In this document: positions 1 through 6,693 of the stretch, piece after piece | How positions within the stretch are numbered: position 1 is the stretch's first letter | Layout: every line of letters begins with the position of its first letter | Origin: a bacterium | GTDB lineage: Bacteria; JAMCPX01 | Assembly (NCBI GenBank): GCA_021787655.1 | Contig: JAJYLM010000002.1 | Location: 1 to 37,229, forward strand | Length of the DNA: 37,229 bases | Reading direction: 5' to 3' | The notes under the pieces: model-generated | What the model saw: the letters and a program-made list of their open reading frames with translations, nothing else | What the model was told of the DNA's origin: nothing | Database searches by the model: none | Translations under genes and position numbers: made by a program

Positions 1-228
1 GGACTGAATGTCGATGTTGCTGATTTCTCAGGTGTTCCAGAGCCCTCATCCGGCGTAACAAAACCCGCCGGCGATGCGGGGCTCGGGTTCAACGTAGGGG
101 CAGGCATCGACCTGATGGCCACATCCACATTCTTCTTCGGTCCGGTTATCAAGTACGAAGGGATTATCCTCCAGAAAACCTACCTCAGCCTCATAACCTT
201 TCAGCTCTCGCTGGGATTTCTGTTTTAA
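1..228 (+). CDS. C-terminal end of an outer-membrane beta-barrel protein (partial)
   Basis: The first reading frame is open from base 1 to a TAA at 226-228, giving the last 75 residues of a protein that starts outside the window. The translation alternates hydrophobic and polar residues in beta-strand style, with Gly-rich turns (GLGFNVGAGIDL), an aromatic-rich strand (STFFFGPVIKYEGIIL) and a final strand ending SLGFLF. A terminal Phe on an amphipathic last strand is the usual BAM recognition signal of outer-membrane barrels. The family cannot be named from this fragment; an OmpA/OmpW-like or porin-like barrel is possible. The following 223 bases show no gene and no clear terminator. Confidence 0.6.
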   Translation, partial: GLNVDVADFSGVPEPSSGVTKPAGDAGLGFNVGAGIDLMATSTFFFGPVIKYEGIILQKTYLSLITFQLSLGFLF

Positions 229-451
229 TCCGGTCAGGTGTTCAGGCCAATCCATAGGCAAATGCTGTTGAGCAGTTTTTGTACCAGTACGAGGTTTAAT
301 TCGCTATAAATATCAATACGTTACTACCCATTTTGCGTTTGCCTCCAAGGCATTACCGCAATCACGAAGTGCCTGCAGTCTTTCCCTGTTTTATTTGCTT
401 GATTACTTCAAAAACAGACTCTAAGTTATGTATGGAATGAAGGAGGTTACC

Positions 452-1078
452 ATGAAGACGACGAAGTTTTTGTCTTTTGCGGCGATCTTTCTGACGTTCG
501 CAGTTGTTGTTGCATGCCACCCTGCAGCAGCGTTCCCTTTGAAAGAGGAACTGCCGATCATAGAACTACCTGACTACGAGATCATCCCGCTGCCCGCATA
601 TACCATGATTCAGGGATATGAAGGGCTTGCAGAAACTCAATCATCAACAAGCACCGACCTGTCTGCGCGTACCCTGGCAGAAGAACAACGCGTACAAACA
701 CCGATAACTGCTGCCGGGGAAGTTATGAAGCCGGCAGAACAAAAACCGGAAATTTCGCCGGATGCTGAATCTGTTGTTGTTTCAACTGTGGGACCCGAAG
801 AAGAAGCTCAGGAAGAGTTGTCCGGTGCACTGGAGCCCGCTGAAGAAGAGCAACTCGAGGTTATAGCCCGGGAGCCGGAAGCAGCTGCGCCAGCAACTGC
901 TCCGTCGATGACTCAACAGACCGTATCTCCATCGGCAGGTCTTGCGGAAACGCCGGAAACACCAGCCACAGCAACAACAGGCAAGATGAGTACGTCCGAC
1001 ATACTGCTCATACTTGCAGTTGCCGCTGTTGTTATAGTGGTCGTCCTTGCCTCTGTTTCCAGGAAGAAGAAAGCATAG
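452..1078 (+). CDS. Secreted Pro/Glu/Ala-rich protein with C-terminal membrane anchor, function unknown
   Basis: This is a 208-residue protein. ATG 452 is chosen because AGGAGG (441-446) sits five bases upstream; an in-frame ATG at 428 has no such site. Residues 1-33 look like a signal peptide: a KTTK n-region, a hydrophobic core, then either an AAA-F signal peptidase I site or a VVAC lipobox. The middle (about 60-175) is low-complexity and rich in Pro, Glu, Ala and Thr, probably an unstructured periplasmic spacer. The C-terminus is a strongly hydrophobic helix (ILLILAVAAVVIVVVLA) followed by SRKKKA, a type-I membrane anchor or C-terminal sorting signal. It matches no family I recognise. The signal peptide plus C-terminal helix plus basic tail resembles CTERM-type sorted proteins, but no known sorting motif (PEP, GlyGly, LPXTG) is present. 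Confidence 0.7.
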   Translation: MKTTKFLSFAAIFLTFAVVVACHPAAAFPLKEELPIIELPDYEIIPLPAYTMIQGYEGLAETQSSTSTDLSARTLAEEQRVQTPITAAGEVMKPAEQKPEISPDAESVVVSTVGPEEEAQEELSGALEPAEEEQLEVIAREPEAAAPATAPSMTQQTVSPSAGLAETPETPATATTGKMSTSDILLILAVAAVVIVVVLASVSRKKKA

Positions 1079-1122
1079 CAGGCACGGCACGATCTATCTC
1101 TAACTGCGGCGTGCGAATGTCC

Positions 1123-1167
1123 CACACAGGCAGGGGATGGTAAGCCACACTGTCTGTGTGCGTTTTT
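1123..1167 (+). terminator. Possible intrinsic terminator after the anchored protein
   Basis: CACACAG (1123-1129) pairs with CTGTGTG (1154-1160) and is followed by cgTTTTTT (to 1167). The loop is long (24 bases), but an internal CACAC/GTGTG alternative exists. Placement 45 bases after the stop and the T-run support a terminator; the long loop weakens it. Confidence 0.35.
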
Positions 1168-1551
1168 TCCGGGACCCGAAAAAACCAGGAGATGCTCAGG
1201 GCAGGCTGACCTGTCAGGCGCAGTGCCCGAGACCGTCACCGGGCAGTGACCCTTGACCATGGCCATGACAAAGAGGCCTGCTACCGCAAGGTTGCAAAAT
1301 CACTGTATTCCTGCAACAAGAACTATCATATCTTTATCTACGGATGCGGTCTGTGGTCTGTCGGTGTCCCCTGTGAATCCGGCATTCCGGTTAAAAAAAG
1401 CCTGCACAAAATGCCTGTCACATCCCGTATTTTTTAATCATCTCCTTTCCTCTGCCTCGTGTCCGCTTCCATAGGTTACCCGTTGATTTAATAATCAAAT
1501 TTCTTGCATTGCGTGTTAAAATTATGTATGTCCCTAAAAAAGGAGGTCTCT
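1168..1551. other. Intergenic stretch upstream of the Zn-ribbon/thiolase cassette
   Basis: No convincing gene is seen. Two small inverted repeats occur: CTGAC(CT)GTCAG at 1206-1217 and TGCCCG/CGGGCA at 1224-1245. Short open frames at 1246-1474 lack ribosome binding sites and protein-like composition. The AT-rich stretch 1480-1535 probably holds the promoter of the downstream cassette, but no clean -35/-10 pair could be chosen. Confidence 0.4.
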
Positions 1552-2001
1552 ATGCCGGGTGATATCGTTCGGGCTTCGGTCCCGATTACGTTTACGTACA
1601 AGAACAGGGTCGGTCACGCACTGGAACAGTACCTCAACGGGTTCAAGGAGAAAAAGATACTGGGCGTCAAATGCCCGGCCTGCAAGCGGGTCTACGTACC
1701 ACCGCGCACGGTCTGCAGTTCCTGCCACAAACCCATCGACACGATGGTGGAAGTCGGTCAAACAGGCGTCCTGAAGCACTTCACTATTGCGCACGTCAAT
1801 ATCGTCAACGGAGAAATCCTCGATGCACAGCAGCCCTACATCATCGGCCTTATCAAACTCACCGGGGCCTCAAGCCTCGTTTCCGCCATCGTCAAGGCGC
1901 CGTCGCAGGGCACGATAAAAACTGGCATGAAGGTAAAAGCCGTGTGGAAAGAGACAGCGCAGGGAGACTACGGCGACCTGACATACTTCGAACCTGCCTG
2001 A
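1552..2001 (+). CDS. Zn-ribbon/OB-fold acyl-CoA-associated protein (DUF35 family)
   Basis: This 149-residue protein starts at ATG 1552, with AGGAGG at 1541-1546; an upstream in-frame ATG at 1504 is rejected because it lacks such a site. An N-terminal helix (GHALEQYLNGFKEKKILG) leads into a rubredoxin-like Zn ribbon with Cys41, Cys44, Cys55 and Cys58 (CPACK...CSSCH). A C-terminal OB-fold follows, with the typical GMKVKAVWKE and GDLTYFEP strands. DUF35 proteins are obligate partners of thiolase-fold enzymes: the BbsA subunit of benzylsuccinyl-CoA thiolase, the ChsH2 C-terminal domain that binds the Ltp2 aldolase, and the archaeal thiolase/HMG-CoA synthase scaffold. It is first of four genes; the thiolase-like gene begins 57 bases downstream. 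The acyl-CoA substrate cannot be read from the sequence. Confidence 0.88.
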   Translation: MPGDIVRASVPITFTYKNRVGHALEQYLNGFKEKKILGVKCPACKRVYVPPRTVCSSCHKPIDTMVEVGQTGVLKHFTIAHVNIVNGEILDAQQPYIIGLIKLTGASSLVSAIVKAPSQGTIKTGMKVKAVWKETAQGDYGDLTYFEPA

Positions 2002-2024
2002 CACAAGCGTGTTTGAACGGTTAA

Positions 2025-2043
2025 GCCCGCTCGGGCGATTTTT
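2025..2043 (+). terminator. Short attenuator-like hairpin between Zn-ribbon gene and thiolase gene
   Basis: GCCC-GCTC-GGGC (2025-2036) is followed by gaTTTTT (2037-2043), just before the AAAGGAGG of the next gene. The four-pair stem is short for an efficient terminator; partial read-through attenuation is the most it can support. Confidence 0.25.
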
Positions 2044-2058
2044 ATAAAGGAGGCATGT

Positions 2059-3207
2059 ATGAACGAGAGAGTCGCAGTAGTCGGTTATAAACAAACGAAA
2101 CATACCATCGACAGCCCGGTAGCACGGGAACGGATGGTCTATGAGCTCGTCAAATCATTGTATCACGACATGGGCATTACCAAGGACGATATCGACACCT
2201 TCGTGCTCGCGAGCAATGATTTCACGGACGGCAGAACCATTTCCGAGGTATTCACCGTACCGCGCATCGGCGCCTATATGAAAGACGAGACCAAGGTGGA
2301 GGCAGACGGCCTCAACGCAGCGCTGTACGCATACATGCGTATACTCACGGGGCTGTATAACACCGCACTCGTCATCGGGTTCAGTATGGCAGGTTCTGAA
2401 TTCAGGGTACCCCTGACGCAGTCGTACACCATGGATCCGGCCTACGAGCGGCCGCGCGGCATCATCAACTTCTACTCGACCGCTGCACTGCAGGCAGGCG
2501 CGTACATGAAAAAGTACAAGTTTACGGACGAGGACCTCGCGCAGCTGACCCTGAAAAACATCAGGAACGCGAACAACAATCCCTTCGCTGCACGCAAGGA
2601 CCCCGGCGCTTCGGTCGAAAAGATCCTCGGTTCCAGGCCCCTGTACCTGCCCCTCAGGGAGGCGCACGTATCCACCTACGCCGATGGCGCATGTGCGGTC
2701 GTGCTCTCCTCGAAAAAGACGGCAAAAAAGTTCACGGACAAGCCCGTCTGGATAGACGGGGTCGGCCACTTCATGGACACGTACTATGTCGGTGACCGGG
2801 ACCTGCTTGCGATGGAGCACCTGACTGCAGCCGCAAAGAAGGCATACAAGATGGCCGGGATCAAGAATCCGAAGAAGGAAATTGATCTTGCGGAGATCCA
2901 TACGAACTTCGCATCAGAAGAGCCCGTGCTCACAGAGGCACTGGGACTGTTCAAGCCGGGCAGCGGTAAGGACGTCGTGAAGAGCGGTGCAAGCGCTATC
3001 ACCGGTACACTGCCGGTCAACCCCTCGGGCGGACCGCTCGGTGCCAACCCTGTCAATGCGACCGGCCTGATACGGCTCGCCGAAGCAAGCGCACAGCTCA
3101 GGAAAGAAGCCGGACAAAACCAGATCAAGGGTGCCAAGACTGCCGTTGTCCATGCACAGGACGGACCGGGTGCCCAGTTAAATACTGTGTTTATCGTAAG
3201 GAGGTAA
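2059..3207 (+). CDS. Thiolase-superfamily protein lacking the nucleophilic Cys (first of pair)
   Basis: This 382-residue protein starts at ATG 2059 after AAAGGAGG. The thiolase fold is recognisable from VAVVGYKQT at the N-terminus, the helix after the nucleophile elbow with GLYNTALVIGFS, YADGACAVVLSS, the AEIHTNFASEE segment (His281, where thiolases have HDCFT) and LPVNPSGGPLGANPVNATG (normally GGxxAxGHPxGATG). The nucleophile region reads ADGLNAA at residues 82-88, with no Cys. The only Cys in the protein is Cys212, in a structural strand. GHP is replaced by ANP, and the C-terminal Cys motif is replaced by HAQDGPGAQLNTVF. It is closest in style to SCP-x/lipid-transfer thiolase-like proteins that pair with DUF35 proteins. 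Normal Claisen thiolysis is unlikely; it may be a structural partner, an aldolase-like enzyme or a CoA-binding subunit. Its last two codons (AGG AGG) are the ribosome binding site of the next gene. Confidence 0.85.
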   Translation: MNERVAVVGYKQTKHTIDSPVARERMVYELVKSLYHDMGITKDDIDTFVLASNDFTDGRTISEVFTVPRIGAYMKDETKVEADGLNAALYAYMRILTGLYNTALVIGFSMAGSEFRVPLTQSYTMDPAYERPRGIINFYSTAALQAGAYMKKYKFTDEDLAQLTLKNIRNANNNPFAARKDPGASVEKILGSRPLYLPLREAHVSTYADGACAVVLSSKKTAKKFTDKPVWIDGVGHFMDTYYVGDRDLLAMEHLTAAAKKAYKMAGIKNPKKEIDLAEIHTNFASEEPVLTEALGLFKPGSGKDVVKSGASAITGTLPVNPSGGPLGANPVNATGLIRLAEASAQLRKEAGQNQIKGAKTAVVHAQDGPGAQLNTVFIVRR

Positions 3208-3209
3208 TC

Positions 3210-4457
3210 ATGGGACGAAACGTTGCAATTATCAGCGTCGGCTATAACGGCAGGTTCATCAGCAAACGGCCGGACATCAACATACCGGAGCTTATACAGC
3301 CGGCAGTCAATAACGCACTTGGCAAGACAAAGCTTAAGCCCGAACATATCGACGCCTATGTTGTCGGCAACATGCACACGTTCGAAGGTGTGAACCAGCC
3401 GCACCTGTGGGCGAGCGATCACTTCAATGGTTCCGGAAAGCCCGTGATGCGGATCGCGACTGGCGGGACGACCGGGGCATCGGTTTACCAGGCTGCCTAC
3501 TACCACGTTGCCTCGGGGATGTACGATGTCGTCATGGCGATAGGATGGGAAAAACAGGACGAGGGCGACTCCCAGGTCGGCCTGATGGGTATCCTGCTGC
3601 CGGAAGCGTTCTCCCTGTTTCACTTCGGTCCCGACACGTCGTCAGATCGTGGCATCGCAGGCCTCGGCGGTGGAGGATCGACCGGCGGCGCAGCATTCCA
3701 GGCAATGTCCTACCTGACCAGGGCCAACGCCGGGATCGAGCACATCGACCGGGTTGCTGCACTGATGCGGTCGAATGCAGCAAAAAATCCGTATGCACAC
3801 CTGCAGCAGCCGGGCTGTACCGAGGCGGATATTGCAGGCACACCGATCATTTCCTACCCGCTGCGCTTCGGCCACACCTGCCCTACCTCATGCGGCGCCA
3901 TAGCAATGATCCTTGTCTCCGAGGAAAAGGCGAAGAAATTCGGCCTGACGGATCGGGTTGCGTGGGTCAAGGGGCTTGGCTCGGGCACCTCGGATGCCAC
4001 GACCGGCAACCTCATCGAGGGCCAGATTACGGATCCTGCAGAGCAGCAGATCTGCAAGATCACCGCAAAGAAGGTGTACTCCATGGCGGGCATCAAAGAC
4101 CCGCGAAAGGATATCCAGGTAGCTGAGGTCTACTCCGGGTTCTCGCATCAGGACCTCATGTGGCCTGAACGGCTCGGTCTCTTCGAAGAAGGCATGGCGC
4201 CAAAAATACTCGACAAGGGCGGATACGCTATCGATGGCGAGCTGCCGATCAACCCGTCCGGCGGTGTTACGAGCACCAACGCGATCGGCGCGTCTGCAAT
4301 GGTCAGGGTCGGCGAAGCGGCACTCCAGGTCATGGGGCTTGCCGAGGGAGGGCACCAGGTAAAAAGGAAGATCGAAAACGCCGTGGCTCACGGATGGGGA
4401 GGCCTGTTCCAGTTCGTGACGATTACCGTGCTCGGGAAAACACCCGTAAAGAAATAG
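3210..4457 (+). CDS. Thiolase-superfamily protein lacking the nucleophilic Cys (second of pair)
   Basis: This 415-residue protein starts two bases after the preceding stop, so the two are probably made together as subunits. Thiolase-fold landmarks are VAIISVGYNG, SGMYDVVMAIGWEKQ, the long loop MGILLPEAFSLFHFG, the CGAIAMILVSEEKA strand and LPINPSGGVTSTNAIGASAM near the end. The nucleophile elbow is ATGGTTGAS (residues 83-91), with no Cys. HDCFT is replaced by VYSGFSH (Tyr308) and GHP by TNA. Its Cys residues all lie elsewhere (QQPGC, HTCPTSC, QQIC). Both catalytic Cys and both His are therefore missing, yet the sequence is full length and otherwise well conserved. It is a divergent paralogue of the preceding gene. 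Ltp2-type retro-aldolases also work on a thiolase fold with DUF35 partners using Tyr residues; Tyr308 fits this idea only loosely. Confidence 0.85.
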   Translation: MGRNVAIISVGYNGRFISKRPDINIPELIQPAVNNALGKTKLKPEHIDAYVVGNMHTFEGVNQPHLWASDHFNGSGKPVMRIATGGTTGASVYQAAYYHVASGMYDVVMAIGWEKQDEGDSQVGLMGILLPEAFSLFHFGPDTSSDRGIAGLGGGGSTGGAAFQAMSYLTRANAGIEHIDRVAALMRSNAAKNPYAHLQQPGCTEADIAGTPIISYPLRFGHTCPTSCGAIAMILVSEEKAKKFGLTDRVAWVKGLGSGTSDATTGNLIEGQITDPAEQQICKITAKKVYSMAGIKDPRKDIQVAEVYSGFSHQDLMWPERLGLFEEGMAPKILDKGGYAIDGELPINPSGGVTSTNAIGASAMVRVGEAALQVMGLAEGGHQVKRKIENAVAHGWGGLFQFVTITVLGKTPVKK

Positions 4458-4465
4458 GAGGCATT

Positions 4466-4915
4466 ATGACGCAGGAAACACGGATCATAGAAAGTACGTG
4501 GGATCTCACAGCATACCAGTTCAAGATCGAAGCGGACGCCTTGAGCCTGTTCGTGAAGGGATTGAAAGACAGGAAGATCCTGGGAAGGAAGTGTGGTACA
4601 TGCGGCACGGTCTATGTCCCGGGACCGACCTACTGCAGAAAATGCCTTATTGATATCGACCAGGTCGTCGAGGTAAGCCAGGAAGGCAGGCTCGATGCAT
4701 TTACCGTGAGCCTCGCGGACGTGCGCGGTAAAGCCGTCGACAACCCGTTCATCAGCTGCACGGTGAAGCTCGATGGCTCGGACTCGTTCCTCATGGGGGT
4801 ACTCGAAGGCTGGACAGACTGGCGCAGCGTCAAGGAAGGCATGCGGGTCAAGGTCGTCTGGAAGGACGTCACGCAGGGAGCACTCGCCGACCTCTCGCAC
4901 TTCCAGCTGATATAA
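4466..4915 (+). CDS. Zn-ribbon/OB-fold acyl-CoA-associated protein (DUF35 family), second copy
   Basis: This 149-residue protein starts at ATG 4466 with TAGGAGG just upstream, eight bases after the thiolase-like stop. An in-frame ATG at 4394, inside the previous gene, is rejected. The architecture matches the first DUF35 gene: helix ALSLFVKGLKDRKILG, a Zn ribbon with Cys43, Cys46, Cys57 and Cys60 (CGTCG...CRKC), then an OB-fold ending MRVKVVWKDVTQG and LADLSHFQL. The two DUF35 proteins are the same length but strongly diverged. This suggests that each serves one of the two thiolase-like subunits, or that the pair acts at different sites of one complex. It is last in the cassette; a strong hairpin follows. 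Confidence 0.88.
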   Translation: MTQETRIIESTWDLTAYQFKIEADALSLFVKGLKDRKILGRKCGTCGTVYVPGPTYCRKCLIDIDQVVEVSQEGRLDAFTVSLADVRGKAVDNPFISCTVKLDGSDSFLMGVLEGWTDWRSVKEGMRVKVVWKDVTQGALADLSHFQLI

Positions 4916-4937
4916 CGACAGACACTTTTCGTTTGTA

Positions 4938-4967
4938 CACGGGGGCGGTTCATGGATCGCCCCCGTG
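4938..4967 (+). terminator. Strong hairpin closing the thiolase/Zn-ribbon cassette
   Basis: CACGGGGGCG (4938-4947) pairs perfectly with CGCCCCCGTG (4958-4967) around a 10-base loop, 22 bases after the DUF35 stop. No T-run follows, so it may be an mRNA 3'-end stabiliser or a Rho-assisted end rather than a canonical intrinsic terminator. Confidence 0.45.
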
Positions 4968-4985
4968 CTGTAGGTGGAGAAATGG

Positions 4986-6590
4986 ATGGACGGTAAACAA
5001 TACGTATGCAACAAGCTGGAGATAATGCAGGCTCCTGACTTTTTAAAATCGAGAAAAAACTCCGTTGTCGTGCTGCTCATCCTCGTGCTCGCCTGGTATC
5101 TCAGGACGAATCATCAATGGCTGCTCCCGTTCTTTTATAATGCCGACGAATACTTCGTCGTCATGCCTTCGCTGCACATCCTCCAAACCGGAAATTTAAA
5201 CCCGCAGGTGTTCAAATACGGTTCCTTTGTCTATTACCTGACTGCACTGCTGTATTGGATGTATTTCCACACCGTCAGTGCGCTCTCCGGAACGCCCTAT
5301 CCTGACCTGCTCCGGCAGCTCACCAGCACGTCCCCTGTCCTGTATACGATTGCACGATACGAGTCCTCGTTCTTCGATCTCCTGAACATCGTCATGACCT
5401 ACCGTATCAGCAGAAGCCTGTTTCACCGGGAACCCGCTGCACTTGCCGCCGCCCTGATCGTTGCCCTCAATCCCCTGCACCTGTACATGTCCCACATGGC
5501 AAAGGTCGACACAGCACTGACCTTTTTCGTTCTGCTCGCCTTCTCTTTCGCCCTGCGGATCGCGGACCAGGGGAGGAGACGGGATATGGTCCTGGCGGGC
5601 ATCTGTGCAGGGCTTGCCATGGCGACCAAGTACGACGTTCTCGCACTGCTGCCCCCTCTTGCCGCTGTGTTTGTGTACCGGAGCAAACACCCGGGAACGC
5701 ACCGGCCTGGCGTGGCCGTACTGATCGTTGCTATCGCCGCAGTCGTTTTTTTCCTGGCTTCACCGTATACCGTGCTGGACCTCCGCGGTTTTCTTGCGGA
5801 CTTCAGTGCCGAGTCTGCACAGCAGGGATTGTCCCTGTCAACGCTGGGCTGGCTGCACACGAGGTTCGTTTATCAGGTCCTCATCCAGCTGCCCTTCTGT
5901 CTGTCCATCAGCGTCTTTTTGTTCTTTATCGCCGGCGTTGCGGGATACCGCAGGTTCATGGACAACAGGACCTTTGTCCTCTTTCTCTCGTATCCGGCGG
6001 TTTATTTCATCGCTGCAACCGCGTCGTCAGCATCCATATCGCAGGTCATCTTTTCCCACCTGTACCTGACCATGATGCCCTTCATGATCATGCTTGCTGC
6101 TGCGGCTGCCCTCTCTGTCCTTTCCGGGATCCCGACCCGGTTCCTGAAGTACGGTGCTGCGGCACTCCTGCTGTTTGACATCGTGATCGCCTCTGCCAAT
6201 TTCCAGAACATGCTGTCAACATACCGTGAGGCAGGCGCATGGCTTGCGTCCATCCGTCCTTCAGGGGTAGTCAGATTGTCGTCCGTAACGCCCTTTACGC
6301 TGTACCTGGGGGAAAATTACGAGACACAGATGATAGAGCCGTCACCACTGCTGCTCGAACAGGTACGGACATTCAATCCGCGTCTGATCCTTGTCTCGGA
6401 AGGATGGTATACAACGTACTTTTACCGGCGGGAGCGTTACTATAACCGGCACATAGACCGTCTGTTGTCGGACAGAGGATACCAAACGATCAAAACGTTC
6501 AGGCCGTCATCACCCTATATCGACCTGTTCGGCCATTTCGACAAAGCACTCAATATCGGGACTATCCGTATATTTGAAAAAGACACGTAA
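4986..6590 (+). CDS. GT-C membrane glycosyltransferase, family 39 (ArnT/PMT-like)
   Basis: About 534 residues with many transmembrane helices. The start is uncertain: ATG 4986 lies six bases after AGGTGGAG (4972-4979). GTG 4974 and ATG 5025 (after GGAG) are alternatives, and 5025 would place the first helix near the N-terminus. The first external loop carries YNADEYFVV, the acidic DE motif of lipid-phosphate-sugar-dependent GT-C enzymes. Next comes the family-typical AKVDTALTFFVLLAFSFALR and AGICAGLAMATKYDVLALLPPLA. The C-terminal part (about 420-530) is soluble and presumably periplasmic. Known relatives transfer a sugar from a polyprenyl-phosphate donor to lipid A, protein or polysaccharide; donor and acceptor are not readable here. 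It stands alone on the plus strand, converging on the TMTC-like gene. Confidence 0.75.
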   Translation: MDGKQYVCNKLEIMQAPDFLKSRKNSVVVLLILVLAWYLRTNHQWLLPFFYNADEYFVVMPSLHILQTGNLNPQVFKYGSFVYYLTALLYWMYFHTVSALSGTPYPDLLRQLTSTSPVLYTIARYESSFFDLLNIVMTYRISRSLFHREPAALAAALIVALNPLHLYMSHMAKVDTALTFFVLLAFSFALRIADQGRRRDMVLAGICAGLAMATKYDVLALLPPLAAVFVYRSKHPGTHRPGVAVLIVAIAAVVFFLASPYTVLDLRGFLADFSAESAQQGLSLSTLGWLHTRFVYQVLIQLPFCLSISVFLFFIAGVAGYRRFMDNRTFVLFLSYPAVYFIAATASSASISQVIFSHLYLTMMPFMIMLAAAAALSVLSGIPTRFLKYGAAALLLFDIVIASANFQNMLSTYREAGAWLASIRPSGVVRLSSVTPFTLYLGENYETQMIEPSPLLLEQVRTFNPRLILVSEGWYTTYFYRRERYYNRHIDRLLSDRGYQTIKTFRPSSPYIDLFGHFDKALNIGTIRIFEKDT

Positions 6591-6693
6591 CCCGGAACAT
6601 CCATGTATAGAAGCACCACAGCAGATCCCTCCCCGACGGGGATGGCGGGGTTAGGATAAAATCGGCAAGAACAACATCACCCCTCCCGATGGT

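Noticed and set aside
1246..1474. Two overlapping small open frames upstream of the DUF35 gene
   Set aside because: They have no ribosome binding site, overlap each other, and their composition is unlike protein; treated as intergenic.
2155..2901. 248-codon open frame opposite the first thiolase-like gene
   Set aside because: It is a shadow of the plus-strand gene, which has the thiolase fold and a strong ribosome binding site.
6640..6660. TCCCC-GAC-GGGGA near 6630-6645 as a bidirectional terminator between convergent glycosyltransferase genes
   Set aside because: The stem is only five pairs and no T-run is found on either strand.
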